Assembly (NCBI GenBank): GCA_035529155.1
Contig: DATKXF010000077.1
Location: 15,174-79,173, forward strand
Origin: JAAEEP01 sp035529155
GTDB taxonomy: Archaea; Thermoplasmatota; Thermoplasmata; Methanomassiliicoccales; JAAEEP01
Direction of reading: 5' to 3'
DNA: 64,000 nt
Position 1 is the first letter of the stretch. Every line of letters starts with the position of its first letter. The translations under genes were made by a program, and so were the position numbers. Below are positions 56,804-64,000 of the stretch, one piece after another. A model generated the notes under the pieces. The model was not told the DNA's origin. It saw only the letters and a program-made list of their open reading frames with translations, and searched no databases.

Positions 56804-59800
56804 ATGAGTCTGACCTCTTATTCTGAACCTGAGTTCTCAATAACAAGGGTTCTTGGAAGGAGGGCCATCGTCTATTTGGGTATCCTGTTATTGGCGCTCG
56901 TCCTGCTACTCGTGGTGAACGCAGGAGAGGCAAGCGCAGCGGGACCGACCTACGTGTATGACGATATCACATCCGATACCAATTGGACTGCTGACGATAG
57001 CCCTTACATAGTGAATCAATCTATTTCGATCCGACCAGGCGCGACCCTGACGATCGAGCCGAACGTGACTGTGATGTTCGACGATGGCGTCGGGCTCACG
57101 ATCGGTGGAACCCTGGATGCCCTAGGCACCGCCGATGAGGAGATATTCTTCACATCCAATGGCTCAACTTCTTGGGGCGCTTGGAGCGGTCTTCTATTCA
57201 ACGAGACGAGCACTGGATCCATGCTGGACCATGTCTACATCCAGTACGCATATTCACCAGTGTACATAACTGAATCCAGCGTGACATTGTCCAACATTCG
57301 TATCTCTGATTACAACGGAGGGGGAGCCTTCAGCCCGTCTGGCATCTACTGGGAATCAGCGACCGATTCCATCACGGCGTCGATATCAAATGTCCAGATA
57401 TGGAATGGCTCATACACTGGGATCATACTGTGGTCTGGGGAAGGCGACGTTGATCTCACTCTGACCGATGTGACTGTTAGAGACATCACCTTTGGGTCCG
57501 GACTGGGCATTTCCGCGAATAACACGCTCCAGGTGAGCGTCAGCAATTTCACCACCATAAACATGGGCTGGAGAGGGGTGGTCCTCCTTTGCGAAGAAGG
57601 AGCGATAGATGCTGACTTTACTAGCGTGGCCATGGACGGCTTGGCATCTGATGGATTCATGATGCTTTCCATGGGAGCGACGGCTGCCTTCGACGATGTC
57701 AGCGTCAACGACAGCGGTGGGTCTGGAGTGTGGGCAAACCTCGATTCCAACGACACCGGTATCGACCTTGCCTTCACGGATGTCACCCTCACCAACATCT
57801 CGAATTACGGCGTGTACATGAACTCTCCATCGAATGACATCTCGCTGGAGATGGTCAATGTCGTGATGGAGAATATTGGATCGTCAGCCATTGGTGCTCT
57901 CTGTCATGAGGGAGCCTTCTCGGGAATAATGGACGAGGTCTCCATTGTCACAGCTGATTATGGACTGTACGTCGAAGCGAACGGAACAATCGATCTTGCC
58001 GTTTCTGGAAGTTACCTGAATGGACTGATAGAGGATGCCTTCTACCTCTACACTCAGAATGGTGACGTCGAGCTGGAAGTAACCATGACCGACATCCTCA
58101 ACGCATCTGACGGCATCTACATCTCCGCCCATTCAGGATACCTATGGGCTGATCTTGATGAGGTCCACATGGAAGCCATTGGATGGAACGGCTTTGACGC
58201 ATCCGTCCGCGATGACATTGACCTCTATGCGTATGACACGACCATTGTAGATGCAGCATACATGGCCATGAGACTTTTCACCACCAATGGTAGCGTCATG
58301 TTGGACCTGACCAACTTCACCGCTAGCATGGTTTCAGAATTCGGTGTCTACGCCTGGGCACCCAACGGCGATGTCCTCATGACCATCGACCCGAGCTACA
58401 TACAGGCGGGTCTCTGCGGCGTCTTCGTTGAGGCCGAGGGCAATGCCTCGGTCACCATGCAGGACACCGTGATAAAGGATTGCAGGTGGGGGATCCTGAT
58501 CTACGGAGATGTCGAGGACGTGGTCGTGGAGATGACCAACTGCATCATCGATAATTGTGAATCCTTTGGAGTGAGAGCGGATGCAAATCTCGGGGACGTC
58601 CAATTCATTATGACAGATAGCATCTTGAACGGGACCTTTGACGGGAATGGCATCTCCCTCGTGTCCATCTTTGGGGAGGTTGTGGCCCATTTCGAGGGCA
58701 CTTCATTCACCCAGAACTGGTGGTCGGTCTACGCCGAGACCTACGAGGCGGACCTATGGCTCTTCTTCAACAATTGCATCTTCGACGGCGATCTCGAGAG
58801 TTCGGTTACCGCCTTCGCTGCCGGTGACGCCAATGTCGAGGTAACTGGTACAGACATGTATGGCGGGTCGGGAACGGATGCATGGTACTTCGCCGAGGAG
58901 ATAGAGTACGAGTTCGAGGTGCTTGATCCAGATTACGACACATCAGGCTCCTGGTACATGTTGGCACTACCATGGGAAGTACCCTTCAACGGAGTGATGT
59001 ATGACACCGTTTATGTCTACAGGTGGGGATACATCACCCTGGGCAGCTATGTGGCTGGACCAACCAATTTCGGGGGATCTGTACCGATCATAGCCCCATG
59101 CCAGGAGAGCTTCAATACCGATATCTACCCCAGGTACGGGCACACCTTCTACGACGACAGGCTGGTGTTCCAATGGGACGTCTACGTCAGCGGAGAGAAC
59201 AGCTACCTCAGGAACGTGTTTGAGGTCGTTCTGTACGAGAACGGTGACATCCTGTTCAACTTCGCCGAGATGGAGTCCATTTCCCACGATCTCTACGATT
59301 GGGGGATCAACATGGATTCAAGCAGCCGATTGGAGATGAACGAGCTCTGGAAGGCCGATCCGTTCGACAACGACTGGACCAGCTACTACTTCAAGTACGC
59401 ACCTCTAAGCTCTGGATGGGGCATGTACGTCGAGGCGGAGGGCAACTGCACCGCAACGATCGCGGAATCCTCGATCGGAGGATATGATTACGCCGGGGCC
59501 ATGTTCATCTCGGAGGGCTGGATGTGGTCATCCACCACTGACAGCTCTTTCTATGACATATATGGCTGCGTTGCCGTGGACCTCGACTTCATGACCTCGA
59601 TCTTCACCGGCGGTTTGATGGCAATGTCCGCGAACTCTACCATCAACACCTCGGTCCAGGGCTGCGAATTCACCAACATCGTTGGAACCGGGGCTGTCTT
59701 CGCCTCACAACCGATGGCGGGCGGTTTCGATAGCGTGTCAATCACCTACAACACATTCGTCCGGGTCTCAACAGTTTCAGCCGGAACCTGGACCTATATC

Positions 59801-62800
59801 GAAGATGATGACGGGCTCAATCCCGAGGTCGACTACCGGGCCGTCCACGAGATCTCGGACAATGTAGGTGTTGCAAGCGGGTCGTTGGTAGCATACACCG
59901 ACATATACTCGTTCGACTCGGCATGGAACGTCACCGTCAACGACCTGGTGAGCGGCAACTCCTTCACCGGTGATGTCATGAGACACTTCTGGCCGGGAGG
60001 GATCGGAGCACCTCAGACAGCCCTGTGGGTATTCGTATTGGCACAAACCGAGCTGGACGGCGCCCAAGCCCGGCCGACAGCGATCGTGACCGACAATGTT
60101 CTCTCACCGGTTTGCGGGCCGATGCTCACGTCTGATGGTATGTGGGTGGAGCATTACACCCAGATTCACGATGGAACAATGGAGATGAATTCCACCATCT
60201 TGATCACCGGGAACACTTTGACAGGGGATATCGGCGGGTTCTCCTACGGTATCTTCGCCACAGCCAGCTCCTATCTTTACATGGGCGAAGTGGACGCCGT
60301 TGCTGATTTGCAGGTCGCGGGCAACGTGGTCGAGAATCCCACCATTGGATTCTCCGGCATATTTGTCCAGACAGGAATGCTGCCGGGCATGGCCTACGGT
60401 ATCGGGAACGGGACCTTCGATTCCAATGTGGTCATAGAGAGGAACATTGTCAGTGGATACTGGACCGGCATAAGCATCGGGCAGTATTGTTACAGCTACC
60501 AGCATTGGGGGGATCTCCTCGCTGACTTCGATACTATGGTGGTTGACAACATCGTCGACGCATTTTCGGAGGGGATCAGCATCTTCACCCAATCGACATG
60601 CAGCTTCACCGACTACTTCCCAAGCTACGAGCAGGAGATCTACTCTTCAACCTCGATCAACATGGATCTGAACATCCGGGACAACACCATCGTCGCGGGC
60701 GACACTGGAGTGCATGTCTTTGAGATGATCGAGGCCAGGGAGGACGGCTCGGGCACCTTCGCCAATGCTCTTTCCAAGGTATCGGAGGGGGTGGTCATCT
60801 CGGGTAACGTCATCGAGTCCGGCTTGTACGGAATACGGGTGTATAGCGAAGAGTTTTCAGACTCCGGTGAGTCTATGGTCGAGTCCAGCAGGATAGTCGA
60901 TGTAAGCAGAAATTCAGTCATCTGCAACGGGGAAGCGGAGTCATCACTTTACGGCATCAAGCTAACCCAGGTCGTAACAAGCCTCACCAACCAGCTGGAG
61001 TTCGACGATGCCCCGAGCATAGACAATGTCTGGGCGGTTGCGGTGTACGAAAACACCGTGGATGGATTCTGCTACGGATTGAACGTGAGCCACCGCTCTG
61101 AGGCCATTAACGGGCGGTCGAGCATCGACAGTTTGGTGGAGATGGATCTGGTCGACAACGAGGTCGTCGGCTGCGAGAGCTGGGGCGTGATCGCCTACAT
61201 ATTCTCGAACACCACCCAATACTCATACGGACTGCTTGAGAGCGATCCGTCGATCAACCTGACCACCTCCATACTCATCCAGGGAAATCTGGTTTCCCTC
61301 GAGAACGAAGTAATGGGGATGGACATCGACAACGGCATATACGGGGGGATATCCTGCCTCACGGACCATGTTGAGGAACGGGGGAACCTGGATGTCCTGG
61401 ACAACGAGGTGACGGGGTCGGCCACCGGTTTCGGCATCTTCGTCTACTCCAAGCCCTCTTCAGATCTGTACTTCACAATCGCCAGGAATTCGATTTCCAA
61501 CTTCAGCACTGGGATAGAGGCAGACAACAGCGAGGTGATGATCGTAGGTAACACCATCACCAACATAGCGTACTCTGGCGTCGACATGTTCCAGTCCACG
61601 GGGTCGATCCTGGATAACCAGATCGATTCTCGATACAGGGGCGTGGATGTCACGTATTCCATGGACTTACTGCTGTCTGGAAACACCATCCTCAACACTC
61701 TGAATGCAGGAACAGGCTTCGGCATCTACATGGACTTCTGCGAGAACGTGACCATCTCGGACTGCTCGATCAGCCTATTTGGATACGGTGTGTATCTGGT
61801 CTATGTTGATGCAAGTACCATCCAGGGTAATGTCCTGGAGGTCCTTGGAAACAACGGTGTGTACGCCTTTGACGGCGATGGGCTGACTTTGGCCAACAAC
61901 ACCATTACCTCCACGCTGAGGGACGGCGTTCACCTCGAGTACTGCGATCTCGCAGAGATCGTCGGGAACGAAATCTACGATGTGGGTAACGATGGTGTGT
62001 ATCTCACCGAATGCGATGACCTCGTGTTCGCTGATAATATCGTTCACGACGCTCTGGATGACGGTCTGGAGATGCTCTCATGCTATGATGCGGTGCTCTA
62101 CAACAATGTCTTCTACGACTGTGTCGACTATGGTGTTTTCACCTCATCCGGTTCGATGAAGTGGATCGTGGATGATGTAGCAGAGGTAAGGAACTGCCCG
62201 GTCTACTTCATGGGTGATGTCGTTGTCATGGATCACGGAATCCTCACCCTGGACTCGGTCAATGGCTTCGTGCTCAGCGACGACTCGCATGATGGCGTCC
62301 CGGCCCTCATTATCGAGGAAGGAGGCCAGCTGGATGCAGTCAGCAGCGAGCTCGGATCGGACGAGGCAGTTGGGGCACTGCCCCCCTCAAGCACCCCCTG
62401 GCTCTTCGAAGTCTTCGGGGAGATGAACATGGACACTTGCGTGGTTAGCGGGGCATATCAGCTGTACTGCGCACCAACCTCGGCCGTGGTTGTGCATTCC
62501 AGCGTCATCAAGGACGGACGAATGAATGGCGTTTACGTGGACAACTGCTCGCCGGTGATCGCCAGTACGAACATCACTGAGAATGACGGCGATGGCGTCT
62601 ACATAACCGGCGAGGGAGCGGAGCCGGACATCAAGAACTGCATGATCTCTCTGAACGGGAGAGGCATCTACGCCCATGGCGGCTCGCTGGGGAAGGTGAT
62701 CGACAACCTGATCTTCTACAACCAGATGGCCGGCATCTACGTGGAATCGGTGATCGGTGGGATACACGACAACATCCTGCTCTTCAACCAGCGGGAGGTG

Positions 62801-63748
62801 TTCATCCTCGACTCCACGATCACCCTGAGGGATAACCAGATCGGCTACTCGATACTGATCGAGATCATGTCCGAGTACTGGCCTCTGTTCCTGGAGATGG
62901 AGCATCCCGGCATGCTGCAGTTCTTGTTCGAGCCGGAGGACATTCTGTCCATGATGTCCAATCACATCGGGGTATACGCGGAGAATTCCGTGGTCGACGC
63001 CAGGGACAACCACTATGGCATGCTCTCATATGCCGTCTACATCGTGGACTCGGAGATGCTGTTCATGGACTCGGTCGCTATGAGCACGCTGGTGATCCCG
63101 TATATAAGTGAGGATGAGGTCGCCTACGAAATCTCGCTGCCTATCATAGTCGCCGATGGTATCTTCGCCTCAGGTTCCATGCTCGTCGTCGAAGGCTCGT
63201 ACATAGAGGTCATGGACGACGCGGTCTTCCTTGAGTCGAGCGAGGCCGAGATCGACGATAGTGAGCTGATATCGGGCGATCTGGACATCTATGCCGTGGG
63301 AGGAAGCACTGCGAATGTGTACTCCACATCATTGGAAAGCGTGAAGGTGGAGGACAGTTCGGTGGTATCCGTTTTCGCCGTTCTCACCGTCTACACCGTT
63401 GACATGAACGGGAACCCGATGCAGGGCATTCCCGTTACAGTCTCGAGCAACGACGGCTCAGTGGTGGCCAAGGGCAACTCCACCGTCGAGGGTGAGTTCA
63501 TCGCTACCGTTCTTGCGGCGCAGTACACGAGTGCGGGCGAGAACACGACCATCAACCCCTACATGGTATCGGCCGCGTTCCAGAATGGCTGGACGAATCA
63601 AACGGTGGAGGTGGACGGACCGACGGAGATCATCCTGATGGAGCCGGACAGTGGACCTCAATACAGCGAAAGAAATGTGCTTGCGATGGCCGTAATCGCC
63701 GGCATACTGGTCTTCATCGGACTATTGACCATAGCCGCAAGACCTTAA
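56804..63748 (+). CDS. Giant secreted right-handed beta-helix surface protein
   Basis: A 2314-residue protein with an N-terminal signal or anchor helix (VYLGILLLALVLLLVVNAGE, about 28-47) and a C-terminal helix (VLAMAVIAGILVFIGLLTIA, about 2290-2310). Most of the chain is parallel beta-helix of the NosD/pectate-lyase type, with short repeats such as NNGVYAFDGDGLTLANNTIT and NDGVYLTECDDLVFADNIVH (about 1690-1750). A break at about 700-865 holds a different module (FEVVLYENGDILFNFAEM) resembling nidogen-type extracellular domains. A final Ig-like domain lies at about 2200-2280. N-x-S/T sites are very frequent, so it is a probable target of the AglB encoded 4 kb upstream. Adhesion, polysaccharide binding or cell-wall function are possible. 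Confidence 0.88.
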   Translation: MSLTSYSEPEFSITRVLGRRAIVYLGILLLALVLLLVVNAGEASAAGPTYVYDDITSDTNWTADDSPYIVNQSISIRPGATLTIEPNVTVMFDDGVGLTIGGTLDALGTADEEIFFTSNGSTSWGAWSGLLFNETSTGSMLDHVYIQYAYSPVYITESSVTLSNIRISDYNGGGAFSPSGIYWESATDSITASISNVQIWNGSYTGIILWSGEGDVDLTLTDVTVRDITFGSGLGISANNTLQVSVSNFTTINMGWRGVVLLCEEGAIDADFTSVAMDGLASDGFMMLSMGATAAFDDVSVNDSGGSGVWANLDSNDTGIDLAFTDVTLTNISNYGVYMNSPSNDISLEMVNVVMENIGSSAIGALCHEGAFSGIMDEVSIVTADYGLYVEANGTIDLAVSGSYLNGLIEDAFYLYTQNGDVELEVTMTDILNASDGIYISAHSGYLWADLDEVHMEAIGWNGFDASVRDDIDLYAYDTTIVDAAYMAMRLFTTNGSVMLDLTNFTASMVSEFGVYAWAPNGDVLMTIDPSYIQAGLCGVFVEAEGNASVTMQDTVIKDCRWGILIYGDVEDVVVEMTNCIIDNCESFGVRADANLGDVQFIMTDSILNGTFDGNGISLVSIFGEVVAHFEGTSFTQNWWSVYAETYEADLWLFFNNCIFDGDLESSVTAFAAGDANVEVTGTDMYGGSGTDAWYFAEEIEYEFEVLDPDYDTSGSWYMLALPWEVPFNGVMYDTVYVYRWGYITLGSYVAGPTNFGGSVPIIAPCQESFNTDIYPRYGHTFYDDRLVFQWDVYVSGENSYLRNVFEVVLYENGDILFNFAEMESISHDLYDWGINMDSSSRLEMNELWKADPFDNDWTSYYFKYAPLSSGWGMYVEAEGNCTATIAESSIGGYDYAGAMFISEGWMWSSTTDSSFYDIYGCVAVDLDFMTSIFTGGLMAMSANSTINTSVQGCEFTNIVGTGAVFASQPMAGGFDSVSITYNTFVRVSTVSAGTWTYIEDDDGLNPEVDYRAVHEISDNVGVASGSLVAYTDIYSFDSAWNVTVNDLVSGNSFTGDVMRHFWPGGIGAPQTALWVFVLAQTELDGAQARPTAIVTDNVLSPVCGPMLTSDGMWVEHYTQIHDGTMEMNSTILITGNTLTGDIGGFSYGIFATASSYLYMGEVDAVADLQVAGNVVENPTIGFSGIFVQTGMLPGMAYGIGNGTFDSNVVIERNIVSGYWTGISIGQYCYSYQHWGDLLADFDTMVVDNIVDAFSEGISIFTQSTCSFTDYFPSYEQEIYSSTSINMDLNIRDNTIVAGDTGVHVFEMIEAREDGSGTFANALSKVSEGVVISGNVIESGLYGIRVYSEEFSDSGESMVESSRIVDVSRNSVICNGEAESSLYGIKLTQVVTSLTNQLEFDDAPSIDNVWAVAVYENTVDGFCYGLNVSHRSEAINGRSSIDSLVEMDLVDNEVVGCESWGVIAYIFSNTTQYSYGLLESDPSINLTTSILIQGNLVSLENEVMGMDIDNGIYGGISCLTDHVEERGNLDVLDNEVTGSATGFGIFVYSKPSSDLYFTIARNSISNFSTGIEADNSEVMIVGNTITNIAYSGVDMFQSTGSILDNQIDSRYRGVDVTYSMDLLLSGNTILNTLNAGTGFGIYMDFCENVTISDCSISLFGYGVYLVYVDASTIQGNVLEVLGNNGVYAFDGDGLTLANNTITSTLRDGVHLEYCDLAEIVGNEIYDVGNDGVYLTECDDLVFADNIVHDALDDGLEMLSCYDAVLYNNVFYDCVDYGVFTSSGSMKWIVDDVAEVRNCPVYFMGDVVVMDHGILTLDSVNGFVLSDDSHDGVPALIIEEGGQLDAVSSELGSDEAVGALPPSSTPWLFEVFGEMNMDTCVVSGAYQLYCAPTSAVVVHSSVIKDGRMNGVYVDNCSPVIASTNITENDGDGVYITGEGAEPDIKNCMISLNGRGIYAHGGSLGKVIDNLIFYNQMAGIYVESVIGGIHDNILLFNQREVFILDSTITLRDNQIGYSILIEIMSEYWPLFLEMEHPGMLQFLFEPEDILSMMSNHIGVYAENSVVDARDNHYGMLSYAVYIVDSEMLFMDSVAMSTLVIPYISEDEVAYEISLPIIVADGIFASGSMLVVEGSYIEVMDDAVFLESSEAEIDDSELISGDLDIYAVGGSTANVYSTSLESVKVEDSSVVSVFAVLTVYTVDMNGNPMQGIPVTVSSNDGSVVAKGNSTVEGEFIATVLAAQYTSAGENTTINPYMVSAAFQNGWTNQTVEVDGPTEIILMEPDSGPQYSERNVLAMAVIAGILVFIGLLTIAARP

Positions 63749-64000
63749 ACCCCTTCCCAATTTTCCTTATTTTCATTCATTTTGAGGTAGCTATATTTGC
63801 CATTTTTAAAATTTAGCCCCTTTGTTTTTCGTGAAATTGATGCAAAAGGTTTATAAGCGGGATGAACCCGAAGAACTGCCCTAGGATTCCCTTCTAAAAA
63901 TAGTTGTCCAGGTAATTATCCCATACACATCATTTTTAAGTAAGACTAACTCAATACCAGTTCAGAAAACCTTTAAAAAAGGTTCGGGAGGAAGATCCGA
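63749..64000 (+). other. Intergenic tail of the window
   Basis: A+T-rich spacer. T-rich stretches soon after the stop (63766-63790) could end transcription. TTTATAAGC at about 63849-63857 may be a TATA box for a gene beyond the window. AACCTTT/AAAGGTT near 63969-63984 can form a small hairpin. No gene is visible. Confidence 0.45.

Noticed and set aside
1..64000. CRISPR arrays and insertion sequences
   Set aside because: No regularly spaced repeats and no intact transposase gene were found; only the short integrase-like fragment near 15.8 kb.

Overview
The window is archaeal chromosome, most likely from a Thermoplasmatota lineage (Methanomassiliicoccales- or marine-benthic-group-D-like; the order is inference). 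Archaeal markers are an unsplit RNA polymerase B subunit followed by split A'/A'', TBP, an Orc1/Cdc6 protein, PriL, aEF-1beta, Spt5, SecE, L10/P0 with P1 stalk proteins, AglB, TATA-type promoters and a tRNA with bulge-helix-bulge introns. Coding is dense on both strands, with many overlapping stop/start junctions and frequent GTG/TTG starts.

Layout. 1-6.6 kb: truncated P-type ATPase, CPA2 antiporter, a 544-bp AT-rich control region driving a UroD-family (MT2-like) methyltransferase plus an unknown partner gene, zinc-ribbon protein, tRNA-Gly, a small Lrp-type ligand-binding protein and UPF0147. 6.7-13.5 kb: acyl-CoA dehydrogenase, RimI-like acetyltransferase, asparaginyl-tRNA synthetase, M20 peptidase, Orc1/Cdc6 with Nif3. 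13.7-20.0 kb: ribosomal/secretion cluster secE-spt5-rpl11 // rpl1-rpl10-rpl12, split by a 2.7-kb island with an acylating aldehyde dehydrogenase, remnants of an integrase and of a CooC-type ATPase, and a hairpin-plus-T terminator. 20-26.1 kb: two tandem ftsZ genes, acylphosphatase, TatD-like hydrolase, TBP, then a tandem ribbon-helix-helix regulator (CdrS-like) with a third ftsZ. 26-34.8 kb: TrmJ, TruA, AK6/Fap7, CDP-alcohol transferase, PriL, radical SAM/HhH protein, malic enzyme, aEF-1beta, zinc ribbon, metallophosphoesterase. 35-44.1 kb: tRNA-Lys with two non-canonical introns, then rpoH-rpoB-rpoA1-rpoA2-rpl30e-nusA. 44-64 kb: radical SAM protein, PyrF, a 2165-residue AglB with a giant extracellular tail, a small membrane-anchored partner, thioredoxin, translin-family protein, PurD, HypB, and a 2314-residue beta-helix surface protein.

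Most interesting: (1) tRNA-Lys(UUU) interrupted in both the D loop and the T loop; (2) three ftsZ genes within 6 kb, two sharing 105 bp of identical DNA, the third behind a double-RHH gene whose start region carries a perfect inverted repeat; (3) Spt5 with a beta-sandwich-like N-terminal extension; (4) AglB fused to about a dozen extracellular modules; (5) an rpl1 leader hairpin matching the archaeal L1-binding site; (6) two genes (CTG at 28450, ACG at 52558) whose conserved N-termini need a non-standard start; (7) a structured leader before AK6 and a candidate small RNA after the malic enzyme gene.

All calls come from reading the sequence; no database search was run. Residue positions are approximate.
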